The position numbers were made by a program, and so were the translations under genes. Of a stretch of DNA of 64,000 nucleotides, positions 15,213 through 23,656 are shown piece after piece (within the stretch, counting starts at the first letter, position 1; the number at the start of each line of letters is the position of its first letter). Location: NCBI RefSeq assembly GCF_965208895.1, contig NZ_OZ242363.1:3720001-3784000 (forward strand), in the 5' to 3' direction. Origin of the DNA: Poriferisodalis sp965208895. Its GTDB lineage: Bacteria > Actinomycetota > Acidimicrobiia > Acidimicrobiales > Poriferisodalaceae. The notes below the pieces were generated by a model, which was not told the DNA's origin, did no database searches, and saw nothing but the letters and a program-made list of their open reading frames with translations.

Positions 15213-15416
15213 ATGGCGCAGGTCGTGATCACCCGAGACGACGACGGAAGCGGAGATTGGCTAGCCGAAGGCGACATCGGTGAATCCGCTTATTTCGCCA
15301 ACGCCGCCACGCTCGCTGAACTTGAAGCATTGATTCAGGAAGCCGGAGAACTGCTCGGCGTTGACCCCGAGGTTGTCGTCTCGCCGGAAACCACGGTCGG
15401 CACCGTCACAGCCTGA
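15213..15416 (+). CDS. HicB-like antitoxin
   Basis: The 67-residue product follows hicA by 22 bases, with GGAGG 7 bases before its ATG. It begins MAQVVITRDDDGSGDWLAEG, followed by ATLAELEALIQEAGELLGVD, the short partial-RNase-H-like HicB/DUF1902 fold. No DNA-binding domain is attached, so operon repression would need another protein or the HicA-HicB complex. Confidence 0.8.
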   Translation: MAQVVITRDDDGSGDWLAEGDIGESAYFANAATLAELEALIQEAGELLGVDPEVVVSPETTVGTVTA

Positions 15417-15444
15417 TCCTGGCTGACCTGGGCGGCCGCGTCGC

Positions 15445-15495
15445 TCAGACGTCGATGCGATACAGCTCTGCGGCGTTGAGCGAGGCGTTCTGCCC
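15445..15495 (-). pseudogene. Amidohydrolase 3'-end scar, copy 2
   Basis: The minus strand ends ASLNAAELYRIDV followed by a stop, matching the end of the amidohydrolase at 22457-23629 except the last residue. Sequence further upstream on that strand does not match. The stretch is only about 17 codons. Confidence 0.6.
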
Positions 15496-15621
15496 GTACT
15501 CCGAGCAGCGTGCGCACTTGGATTGCGCCGCGTCGGTGTCTGGCACGCCTCGAAGCGGTGGGAACGAGGCGCGTAAGGTGCGAGGGCGCATCCGGCGGTG
15601 CCAGAGAATCGGCGAGGAGCC

Positions 15622-15912
15622 ATGACTCAGCAACCTTCGACGGAACGCAATCCCGTCCACCACTTCGTGCTGGTCACCGACGGGCTTGACCTGCTCGACG
15701 ACGACAATCTCGCAACGCTCTACGAGGCGGGTTGCACCGATGCCAGCATCGGCCACCGCACCGTCGAGTTTGACCGCGAAGCCCCGACTCGCTGGGACGC
15801 CATCCAGCAGGCAATTCGAGACGTGAGCGCGGTTTCAGGATTGCGGGTTGTTGATGTTCGCGACGGCATGGACGCCATACCCGCTGCGCCGACAGATCAC
15901 GCGCTCGCATAA
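15622..15912 (+). CDS. Small conserved-type hypothetical protein, 96 residues
   Basis: The product begins MTQQPSTERNPVHHFVLVTD, then LYEAGCTDASIGHRTVEFDR and IQQAIRDVSAVSGLRVVDVR. The alternating acidic/hydrophobic pattern resembles small actinobacterial proteins found next to TA-type partners. ATG at 15622 is preceded by gaggag. No partner is evident next to it; function not assigned. Confidence 0.6.
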   Translation: MTQQPSTERNPVHHFVLVTDGLDLLDDDNLATLYEAGCTDASIGHRTVEFDREAPTRWDAIQQAIRDVSAVSGLRVVDVRDGMDAIPAAPTDHALA

Positions 15913-16015
15913 CACTCACGGCCGGTTGCGCTCCCGCTGTCCCGCCACGCGGCATGCGTCTCCTGAGAGCCGTTGCTGACCCTTCAGGTCTTATTGCGCT
16001 GACAAGTGTGGTCAT

Positions 16016-16300
16016 ATGAGTGCTGGCGCCGTGTCCGTTTCCGAGTTGAAGGCGAATCTGTCGCGCTATCTGCGCGAAGTGCGACGAGGCGGCGAGATAC
16101 AGGTGACTGATCGCGGCACGCCTGTCGCAAGGCTCGTGCCGCCCGCTGAGCCCGAGGACAAGCACCTGAGCCGTTTGATCACCTCGGGTGTGCTTCGGGC
16201 CGGACACGGAGATGCCGCGGACGTGCTCGACGAGCCTCCCTTGCAGGTCCCGGCCGGCCTCACCGAAGCGTTGGCCGCCGAGAGAGAGGATCGTGTGTGA
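16016..16300 (+). CDS. Phd/YefM-family antitoxin
   Basis: The 94-residue product has VSVSELKANLSRYLREVRRG and VTDRGTPVARLVP, the Phd/YefM DNA-binding domain, and a C-terminal arm (SRLITSGVLRAGH, DVLDEPPLQVP) that would wrap the PIN toxin. Its stop overlaps the toxin GTG as GTGA. A partial copy of this arm forms half of the scar at 3288-3450. Confidence 0.92.
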   Translation: MSAGAVSVSELKANLSRYLREVRRGGEIQVTDRGTPVARLVPPAEPEDKHLSRLITSGVLRAGHGDAADVLDEPPLQVPAGLTEALAAEREDRV

Positions 16301-16722
16301 GGTATTGGGACACCTCGGCGCTGGCGCCGCTCGTGGTTTCCGAGGCGACGTCTGAGGTGGTGCGGTCGTGGCTGGGCGAGGACAGTGTCATCGCGACGTG
16401 GGCATGGACGCGTGTCGAGATCGCAAGCGCCACCGAGCGGCGAGCGCGTGAGGGCGATCTCTCGCGGGAGCAGCGCCGCGCCGTCATGAGCCGCTTGGAC
16501 GCATTCAGCGCGACATGGCACGAAGTGGTCGAGGTGCTGGCCGTGCGGTCGCGTGCGACGTCGGTGCTGGCACGGCATCGGCTTCGCGCTGCCGACGCCG
16601 CCCAACTCGGCGCCGCATTGCATGTTCAAGACCAACTCGGTGCCCCGTTGCAGTTCGTGAGCCTGGACCAACGCCTCACCGAAGCAGCCGAACGCGAAGG
16701 ACTCGCCGTCGTCCCCGGCTGA
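16297..16722 (+). CDS. vapC: VapC-type PIN-domain toxin
   Basis: The 141-residue product has the PIN acidic set: YWDTSAL (D5), WTRVEIASA, LRAADAAQLGAALH and FVSLDQRL. VapC toxins cleave tRNA or rRNA using Mg. It is coupled to the Phd antitoxin. The 3' 40 bases are duplicated in the scar ending at 3450. Confidence 0.92.
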   Translation: MRYWDTSALAPLVVSEATSEVVRSWLGEDSVIATWAWTRVEIASATERRAREGDLSREQRRAVMSRLDAFSATWHEVVEVLAVRSRATSVLARHRLRAADAAQLGAALHVQDQLGAPLQFVSLDQRLTEAAEREGLAVVPG

Positions 16723-16867
16723 CCAGGGAACCTCAGACACTCCCCGAGAACGGCTATCTGCGGTTCGGCTTCGCTCCGTCGCGGGCTCAACGACACGCCA
16801 ACAAGGTGGGGGGCCGCGTGCCAATCAACTAAAGTCGCATCTGAGCAAGATCCGATGTCCCGGGACA

Positions 16868-17677
16868 TCACCAATAGCCACTATCGACGCCATCGCTATA
16901 GCCGTAGTCACTTACATACCAATGATCATCGTCAATACCATCCTCGAAATCGTCGTCGCTGACGTAACGAAACCAGTCGGCAGACCAATCCGCCTTCTCG
17001 CGTCGTAATTCTCCCTGCGCGCGCCAGTACTCCGATAGCTCCAGCTCGTCATAGCCGTCATCGAGCGGCTCGGATGGCGCGCCTGAAGCGCCCTTCCGGA
17101 GTTCATTTGATGCGATGCCAGACCGCGTCGGCAGAAATCCGAAGTTCCCAGATTCCAAATGAGCCGCAACTGCCGATACCTCGTCAACGCCCACAACTGG
17201 CATTCGCACCCGCGCGAAATCAGATATCATTTCTCCAAACTTGGGACGAACAATTGGAGGCCCACGATCAATTATCTGCGCGACGACGAGACGAATGTCT
17301 CCATTAGCTAATGGCGCGTAGTGGAGTACGCTCACCGTTGCGTTCACCCGTGTTCGATGAACGAACAGATCACCCTGGGCCGTCAATACGTTGACACCTG
17401 TTATCTTGCCGCTCCAAACCGCCTGTAATGATTGGCTCCAGCAGATTGCCCGAGTCCCATCGGCCGAATCGAAGTACCAACCTTCAGGTCGGCAGATCTC
17501 AGCCAATGAATGCTCACGACTCGCCATCACGACGCGACATTGGAATTCTCGTGTTCTATGTGCACCGAGATGTGCTTGGACATTCAGCTGGCTACCAACC
17601 TGGAACTTAGCGGCGAGTCGTATTGCCCATTCTCCCCAAGGTAAGCGAATACACCTTCCCATTGTGGCGTCATTCAT
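16868..17677 (-). CDS. Hypothetical protein, 269 residues, acidic Tyr/Asp-rich tail
   Basis: The product begins MNDATMGRCIRLPWGEWAIR and includes EGWYFDSADGTRAICWSQSL and ADWSADWFRYVSDDDFED. The last about 35 residues are a run of Asp, Tyr, Gly and Ser with no basic residues. There is no signal peptide or membrane segment. GC content is below that of the flanks. It probably forms an operon with the 88-residue gene 114 bases upstream. Family unrecognised. Confidence 0.6.
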   Translation of the reverse strand: MNDATMGRCIRLPWGEWAIRLAAKFQVGSQLNVQAHLGAHRTREFQCRVVMASREHSLAEICRPEGWYFDSADGTRAICWSQSLQAVWSGKITGVNVLTAQGDLFVHRTRVNATVSVLHYAPLANGDIRLVVAQIIDRGPPIVRPKFGEMISDFARVRMPVVGVDEVSAVAAHLESGNFGFLPTRSGIASNELRKGASGAPSEPLDDGYDELELSEYWRAQGELRREKADWSADWFRYVSDDDFEDGIDDDHWYVSDYGYSDGVDSGYW

Positions 17678-17791
17678 GTGGAATTCACTTGAGATGGGCC
17701 GACTTCAGCGAGCACCGCCGATAGTTTATCGCATGCTGGTCACGCCTATTGGATGTCAACGGCCCCAATCGCCATTCGTGCCGTTCGTCGC

Positions 17792-18058
17792 TCACAGCGG
17801 TTTCACCCTGAGCCATCCGACGACGTCTCGGCTTCTCCTAGTGATGACTAACGCCGACGTCGTAACCGTGTCGGAATCAAACACCGGCGGGCCAGCCATC
17901 TTGAGATCTGGCCACACTTCATACAGCGCTGACTGGAGCGCTCCCTTCGGGGAGTTGCTGCTGACCTCCGCACTGTCGTTCGAGATGTGCTCGCGGCCAT
18001 TGATCGTCTCCCGGCGTATCAGGCTGGCCTCCCATCTCATGATTCCATTCGGTGCCAT
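17792..18058 (-). CDS. Small hypothetical protein, 88 residues
   Basis: ATG at 18058 is preceded by GGGAGG 4 bases upstream, which fixes the start inside a longer open frame. The product begins MAPNGIMRWEASLIRRETIN and contains DSAEVSSNSPKGALQSALYE and ALVITRRSRDVVGWLRVKPL. I do not recognise the family. Same strand and similar base composition as the 269-residue gene suggest a two-gene unit. Confidence 0.55.
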   Translation of the reverse strand: MAPNGIMRWEASLIRRETINGREHISNDSAEVSSNSPKGALQSALYEVWPDLKMAGPPVFDSDTVTTSALVITRRSRDVVGWLRVKPL

Positions 18059-18618
18059 GTTTCCTCCCAACGAGTCAGGGTCCTTGAGTGCGCACCCTAC
18101 GGCGGTGTATCGGTACGAGCCGAGTGCGGCGCCCAAGGTCACAGTGGTACGGTCGCTGCCGTCGTCTGTGTGACGGGTGCCGTCAGAGTGTCGCCTCGTC
18201 GGCCTCGTTGCGGCGCTTGCCCTGTTGGCTAGCCGTGCCGTTGACACGCCGACGACGACATCGAGGCACCTATAGACGAGCGCCGTGCGCGACTGGGCGG
18301 CCCGCCCTGCAGGTAGCTCGCCTGCGCGAGTGATCGGTACGAACGGGCCCCGGGGAAGCCCACTACTCCGTGGGGTAGCTACTCTGACTCGATGTATGCA
18401 ACGAACGTCAAGCCAGCAACGAGTCACAGGCAACTATTCGGTGGGGCAGATACCCTTGAATTAGAAACATTAACCATCATGCTGGCGGCTGTCATCTAAA
18501 GCTCATCATCGCCTTTCCTGATAACCGGAATGAATGGCCGCTGTCGCATCCATTTTGACGCATGAACTCAATGTCACAGCGGCCTCTCAAATCCCTCGAC
18601 TGTCGGAGGATCAAACAC
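18059..18618. other. Intergenic stretch between divergent genes
   Basis: About 560 bases with no supported gene. The left half is GC-rich, the right half (from about 18400) is AT-rich with attagaaacattaaccatca and precedes the CBS-HEPN gene, so promoters for both divergent units probably lie here. A GGAGG before 18619 belongs to the following gene. Confidence 0.5.
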
Positions 18619-19365
18619 ATGACCACAGACGAAAATCATTCGCCTAATTATCCCTTGTCCATAGCCTCGATTCCGGGTTTATTTCTTGATGGAGAACTGG
18701 TATGGATACCAGCGCACAAATCTATTGAATCCGCAGTAACACTGATGCAGATCCACAAGTACAGTCAGATACCGGTGTTCGATAGCGACAAACCGCTCAT
18801 GTGTAAGCTGCAGGGTGTGATCACTTGGCAGAGCATCGCGGATGCCCGGCTTAGAAAGAAGAATGAGCCTGAGCTAGTTGAGGCGCTTGTCGACTTGCCA
18901 GTTGTTGAAAGAGATGATGAACTCTTTGCGGCAATTCCTAAGATAATGGAAGCTGAAGCGGTGTTACTATATGATCAAGGCCAAATTGACGGAATCGTGA
19001 CCGTCTATGACCTCAGCAAGTTTCTCGCGAGTCGCTTAGAACCGTTCCTTATTTTCAATGAAATTGAAATCCATCTTCGGACGCTCGCTGGACAGCTTCG
19101 AGATGAAAGTGAATTGGACCTAGTCAGCGGAGCCATTGATTCTGTTAGCACCGTGAGCCATTGGGGCATAGGTCAGTGTATCCAGGCGCTAAAAAACGCA
19201 GAAAACTGGAGTAAAGTCGTGCCGCATCAAGACCGAGAGATTGTTGTCCAAGAACTCAAGATTATGTCCGCGGAGCGCAATGCCGTTATGCATGGACACA
19301 GGCTCGAAGTAGACGGCATAGGTCGGCATCGTCATCTACTCGATTACTTGAGAGATCTAGCCTGA
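18619..19365 (+). CDS. CBS-pair and HEPN-domain fusion protein
   Basis: Start chosen at ATG 18619 because GGAGG lies 9 bases upstream; 248 residues. Residues about 25-145 form two CBS motifs (ESAVTLMQIHKYSQIPVFDS, LQGVITWQSIADARL; later FAAIPKIMEAEAVLLYDQGQ, IDGIVTVYDLSKFL). The C-terminal half is helical and ends with MSAERNAVMHGHRL, containing R-x4-H, the catalytic motif of HEPN ribonucleases. CBS pairs sense adenosyl nucleotides, so a nucleotide-gated RNase is a reasonable inference. DNA is much less GC-rich than the region, consistent with transfer. Confidence 0.7.
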   Translation: MTTDENHSPNYPLSIASIPGLFLDGELVWIPAHKSIESAVTLMQIHKYSQIPVFDSDKPLMCKLQGVITWQSIADARLRKKNEPELVEALVDLPVVERDDELFAAIPKIMEAEAVLLYDQGQIDGIVTVYDLSKFLASRLEPFLIFNEIEIHLRTLAGQLRDESELDLVSGAIDSVSTVSHWGIGQCIQALKNAENWSKVVPHQDREIVVQELKIMSAERNAVMHGHRLEVDGIGRHRHLLDYLRDLA

Positions 19366-19475
19366 CCGCTTGACCCAGATTCCGCATTAGCCGGTTGGGT
19401 TGAGGTGTGGGAGGTTGACGCGCTCGCCAGAAGGGCATCCTGACAGTCCCAAACGGCGACGGGAATGGAACTCGG

Positions 19476-21266
19476 TTAGTGGGTCGTTGGCGGTGGGTCT
19501 GGCTTGGCCCAGTTGGTGGGGCTCGGCTCGTCGCTGGGTGGCGATGCCTGTCCACTCCGGTCCGAGCCCCAGCACTGGACCGTGCCCTCAAGGCGTATGC
19601 CGCACGAATGACCGCTGCCAGCAGCAACGGCCGTGAATTCGCCGTCCGGCGGCGACGCTTGCCCGTAGTCGTCACTACCCCAGCACCGGATTGCGCCGTC
19701 ATCTCGCAGCGCGCAGGCATGTACGGACCCGAGCGCGATTGCGGCAAACGTGCCGTCCGGCGGCGACGCTTGCCCGTGGTCGTCACTACCCCAGCACTCG
19801 ATGGTGCCGCCAGTGCGTAGCCCACACGAATTCTTATGTCCAAGCGAGACAGATGCGAACACGCCGTCCGGCGGCGATGCTTGCCCGTGAACGTTGTTGC
19901 CCCCACACTGGGGTGCGCCGTCAGTACCCAGCCCGCAGAAGTGACCAAATGGGCCCGCGGCGACTGCCGCGAACACCCCGCGCGACGACACTTGCCCGTG
20001 GTCGTTGCGGCCCCAGCACTCAATAGCACCGCTGACGCGCAGTCCACACGAATAAGTGAGACCAAGCGAGACAGATGCGAACTCGCCACCGGGCGCTTGC
20101 CAGTCTTCGTCGTCTCCCCAACACTGCAGCGTGCCGTCGGTGTGCAGCCCACACGACTGATTATGTCCAGTCGCGACCGCGGCAAACTGGCCGCCCGGCG
20201 GCGACGCCTGCCCGTAGTCGTCACTACCCCAGCACACGACGGCACCATCGGCGCGTAGCCCGCACGAGTGAGACGACCCGGCATCAATCGAAGTGAACTT
20301 GTCGCGACTGGCCGGCGACGCCGAGCCGCCGCGATTGTCGCCCCAGCACTCAATCTCACCACCAGGGCGCAGCCCGCACGAAAGCCCGGACCCGGCCGAG
20401 ACGGAAACAAATTCTCCGCCGGGTGGAGATGCCTCTCCAGCCGCATTGTCTCCCCAACACTGGAGTGTGCCGTCATTGCGCAGTCCGCAGGCGTGATCAC
20501 TACCCGCGTCGACTGCAGCGAACTCGCCGCTGGGCGGAGACGTCAATCCGAGTTCGTCGGAACCCCAGCACTCAATGGCGCCGCTGATGCGCAGCCCGCA
20601 GGTGTGATCACCTCCCGCGTCGACTGCAGCGAACTCGCCACTCGGTGGCGACGCCCGTCCATGCCAGTCATTGCCCCAGCACTCGACTTGACCGCCGACA
20701 CGCAGCCCGCACGAGTGAAATCCTCCAGCCGTGACCGCGGCGAACAGGCCACCCGGCGGCGACGCTTGCCCGGCGGAGTTGTAGCCCCAACAGCGCGCTG
20801 TGCCGTTGACACGCAGCCCGCACGCGTGACGGACCCCGAGACCAAGTGATCCGAACCGGTCGCTGGGTGGCGACGTCAGCCTCGCCACGATCGGGTCACG
20901 GCCCCAGCATTCGACAGCTCCGTCGACGCGCAGCCCGCAGGTGGAACCGTTACCCGCTTCGACTGCAGCGAACTCGCCACCCGGCGGCGACGCTTGCCCG
21001 GCGGAGTTGTGCCCCCAACAGCGAATCGAGCCATCAAGACGCTGCCCGCACCAATGGCCTGCCCCCGCTGCAACCGAAACGAAGCCGCCACCCGACGAGG
21101 ACCCATCGGCGAGCCGCGGTGCGTCGTCGGCACCTGCGGCTACGAAATCGGAGCTGCTACCGGAAGAGGACTCATCGGCAAGCCGCGGAGCCGCTGCATC
21201 CTCCGAGCAGGCTGCCAGCAAGCTCAGCGACAGCACCGCTACCGCAAATCGACGCCTCGATCGCAT
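19476..21266 (-). CDS. RCC1-like repeat lipoprotein (14 repeats)
   Basis: Start set at ATG 21266, giving a signal peptide RRRFAVAVLSLSLLAACSED with lipobox LAAC; 596 residues, predicted surface-anchored. After a Ser/Gly-rich linker there are 14 repeats of about 38 residues with the core GEFAAV.AG..H.CGLR.DG...CWG.D..GQASPP (single repeats such as HSCGLRVGGQVECWGNDWHG). RCC1-type repeats form seven-bladed propellers, so 14 could make two. Two Cys per repeat are conserved. The C-terminus is a short Pro-rich tail. Likely a binding or adhesion scaffold; ligand unknown. Confidence 0.85.
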   Translation of the reverse strand: MRSRRRFAVAVLSLSLLAACSEDAAAPRLADESSSGSSSDFVAAGADDAPRLADGSSSGGGFVSVAAGAGHWCGQRLDGSIRCWGHNSAGQASPPGGEFAAVEAGNGSTCGLRVDGAVECWGRDPIVARLTSPPSDRFGSLGLGVRHACGLRVNGTARCWGYNSAGQASPPGGLFAAVTAGGFHSCGLRVGGQVECWGNDWHGRASPPSGEFAAVDAGGDHTCGLRISGAIECWGSDELGLTSPPSGEFAAVDAGSDHACGLRNDGTLQCWGDNAAGEASPPGGEFVSVSAGSGLSCGLRPGGEIECWGDNRGGSASPASRDKFTSIDAGSSHSCGLRADGAVVCWGSDDYGQASPPGGQFAAVATGHNQSCGLHTDGTLQCWGDDEDWQAPGGEFASVSLGLTYSCGLRVSGAIECWGRNDHGQVSSRGVFAAVAAGPFGHFCGLGTDGAPQCGGNNVHGQASPPDGVFASVSLGHKNSCGLRTGGTIECWGSDDHGQASPPDGTFAAIALGSVHACALRDDGAIRCWGSDDYGQASPPDGEFTAVAAGSGHSCGIRLEGTVQCWGSDRSGQASPPSDEPSPTNWAKPDPPPTTH

Positions 21267-21274
21267 AGCAGGAC

Positions 21275-22309
21275 TCACTCCGCAGGTCCAGACAGTTCCG
21301 CTTCCGAATAGCCGGTCGAAGATACCCCCGCCCAACGGAATTCTCCGGTGCGCGGCTCCCAGGTGAGCTTGCGGTCGGTGTGCTGGACTCGCCGCAGGAG
21401 CATCTGCTCGTCCGGGTTAGCAAATTGGCGGTGTGCTTGAACCTGATCTCGTTGACTTGCAGGCAGCAGAAGCAGCAGCTCGGCCGGCAAAGCCATTCGG
21501 CCCGACAGGCGTTCGATGGCTCGCTGTGCCATCTTGTCGAGGTCGCCACGGAGAGCTTCCGGTGCATGCACCTGATCCATCGAGCCACGACTTGACTTGA
21601 CTAGGAGGTCCACCCAAGCGGCAAGATTGTCACCATCGATGTGCGACATCCAGATGTCGAGATCGGACGAGAAATCCCCGTAGGAGGCGGTGGCACCGTT
21701 CGCGATGTCCCTCAGCGGCAACAACAGACGTTGGCTCAGTCGCTCGCAGGGGCGACCTCGGCCAGATCGCCGGGTCCAGAGGCAGCAGCAGACCGCCTGC
21801 CACACCTCACACATGGTCCAAGGCTCCGTGAAGGGCGGCTTCAAGTCGGGGTCGAGCAGCGTGTATCTCCACCATTCGTGTCCCTTCGCCTTCCCAGCGC
21901 CATTGATATGGGTGATGAACCTCTCCGCCGTAGCGCACTCGTCGTGCTGCTGCAGGAACTCGAACAAGCTCCGGTGCTCGCGAAAGTGCAGTTCAATGTG
22001 CGCTGCGTCCTCCGGCGACAATGCGCAGTAGAGCCGACTCAGATTGTGGCCGTACTTCTTCACTTCACTAACCGTGGGTTGCGGATCGGTGGCCATCAAT
22101 AGCATCTTGAGCGCCTGCTCCACGCCGCTGTACAGGGCAGTGACAAACGGCCACGCCTGCGCGACGACGTAGCCATCCCAGAGGTCAGGTTCCACCGGGT
22201 TTCTAGCCACGAGGTCGCGGGTGCTCCTGCAGGCCGTGTCCATCTTGAGCATCAGGTCGCCGTCGGGCAGCCGGTCGTTTTCATTCGGCACCACGGGCAC
22301 CGTAGCCAA
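21275..22309 (-). CDS. Hypothetical helical protein, 344 residues
   Basis: The N-terminal half reads VAQAWPFVTALYSGVEQALK, MLLMATDPQPTVSEVKKYGH and NLSRLYCALSPEDAAHIELH, which resembles HEPN-like helical domains, but I see no convincing R-x4-6-H motif. The rest includes WWRYTLLDPDLKPPFTEPW and a C-terminal FRWAGVSSTGYSEAE. TTG at 22309 is preceded by AAGGA; a later start is possible. It ends 9 bases before the lipoprotein gene on the same strand. Function unknown. Confidence 0.65.
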   Translation of the reverse strand: MATVPVVPNENDRLPDGDLMLKMDTACRSTRDLVARNPVEPDLWDGYVVAQAWPFVTALYSGVEQALKMLLMATDPQPTVSEVKKYGHNLSRLYCALSPEDAAHIELHFREHRSLFEFLQQHDECATAERFITHINGAGKAKGHEWWRYTLLDPDLKPPFTEPWTMCEVWQAVCCCLWTRRSGRGRPCERLSQRLLLPLRDIANGATASYGDFSSDLDIWMSHIDGDNLAAWVDLLVKSSRGSMDQVHAPEALRGDLDKMAQRAIERLSGRMALPAELLLLLPASQRDQVQAHRQFANPDEQMLLRRVQHTDRKLTWEPRTGEFRWAGVSSTGYSEAELSGPAE

Positions 22310-22456
22310 CGATCCTTCGGATCCAGATCCGCAGGTCGCGGCCTGTGGCCCATCCCGCGCGCACCCACGCGTCCAATCTCGGGGTGACGTCAGCCCATCT
22401 GGCCTCGGCTTCTGGGAAGCGGTGCCGACCAGGAGGTTGACAGGCGCGAACGCGGG

Positions 22457-23629
22457 TCAGATGTCGATGCGGTAGAGCTCGGCGGCGTTGAGGGACATGA
22501 TTCGCTCGACGTCGGCGGTGGGGATGCCTTCGAGGGCTCTGGCCAAGTCGTGGTCGTCGCGGGGGTACAGGCAGGTGGGGTGCGGGAAGTCGGTTTCGAA
22601 CATCAGCGACTGCGCGCCGACGTAGTCCACGGTCGGCTTCACGGTGGACCGCTCGAACCAGAAGCAGCCGTAGAACTGCCGGCGGAAGTAGTCGGAGGGG
22701 AGCATCGAGAGGTCGGCCAATTCGTTGGGGGCCGTCTCGTGCATCTGGTGATCGAGCACTTCGAGGAAGAACGGCAGCCAGCCGACGCCGCTCTCGACAG
22801 AGACGAACTTTGCGTCCGGGAAGCGCTCGGGCACGCCGGAGTAAATCATGTTGCCCACGACTCGGGCGTTGCCCATAAACAGATTTGCCGAGCCCACCGC
22901 CAGCCGTCGTTCAGGCCCGAATGACGGCCACGGCGCCTTGCCGTAGTAGTCGAGATTGCCCTTCGACGAGCCGATGTGGAAGTTGACCGGCATCGCAAGG
23001 TCTGAGCAGACCTGCCAGACCGGGTCCCAGTGGGGCATCGCCATGTCGGGCAGCCCGGCTTCCTCGGGATTCGAGCACGTCACGATGCCGCGCAGGCCAT
23101 TGGCGTGGCAGCGCTCGATCTCACGCACCGCAGCGTCGAGATTCCACCAGGGCAGCAGCGCCATGCCGAACACCCGCTGGTTCGTGGCCTCCTGAAACTC
23201 GGCGAGCGCGTCGTTGTAGATCTCGACGGAGATGAGCCGCAGCGCGTCGTCGGGCGACTTCAGGAAGTTCTGATTTCCGAAGCCGGCGACGTTGGGGTAC
23301 ATGATCTGCGCTTCGATGCCGAGCTCGTCGAGCATCTCGACCCGAGCCTGCGCGTCATAGCTGGCGCGGTGCACCATCTCGTTGTCGAAATCGAAGAACA
23401 CCGTGCCGGTGACCTTCTGGCCGTCGGGATCGACGACCGAGGACGCAATGGGCAGCCCGATCGGGATCGAATCGTCGAACCACCAGCGGCGCTTGCCGTC
23501 GCGTTCGGTCATCCGAGGGACACGTTCGCGATACTTCGCAGGCGCTCGCGAGGTCCACAGGTCGTAAGGCTCGGACCAGTGGCTGTCGGTGTCGATGATC
23601 TTCAGATCGTCGAGGATCGTGCCGCTCAT
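22457..23629 (-). CDS. Amidohydrolase-family (PF04909) metal hydrolase or decarboxylase
   Basis: The 390-residue product starts MSGTILDDLKIIDTDSHWSE (the D.D.H variant of the first metal motif), and has MALLPWWNLDAAVREIERCH, MPVNFHIGSSKG, KFVSVESGVGWLPFFLEVLD and LMFETDFPHPTCLYP. These match the metal-dependent amidohydrolase/ACMSD-like TIM-barrel group common in actinobacterial catabolic clusters. The substrate is unknown. Its last codons recur as scars at 9859-9925 and 15445-15495. Confidence 0.9.
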   Translation of the reverse strand: MSGTILDDLKIIDTDSHWSEPYDLWTSRAPAKYRERVPRMTERDGKRRWWFDDSIPIGLPIASSVVDPDGQKVTGTVFFDFDNEMVHRASYDAQARVEMLDELGIEAQIMYPNVAGFGNQNFLKSPDDALRLISVEIYNDALAEFQEATNQRVFGMALLPWWNLDAAVREIERCHANGLRGIVTCSNPEEAGLPDMAMPHWDPVWQVCSDLAMPVNFHIGSSKGNLDYYGKAPWPSFGPERRLAVGSANLFMGNARVVGNMIYSGVPERFPDAKFVSVESGVGWLPFFLEVLDHQMHETAPNELADLSMLPSDYFRRQFYGCFWFERSTVKPTVDYVGAQSLMFETDFPHPTCLYPRDDHDLARALEGIPTADVERIMSLNAAELYRIDI

Positions 23630-23656
23630 CGCTCGGTAAGTCCCCCTGTGGGTCGG

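Noticed and set aside
17391..18173. 260-codon plus-strand frame across the two unknown genes
   Set aside because: The minus strand has a strong ribosome-binding site and better protein-like composition; the plus frame spans the gap between both genes.
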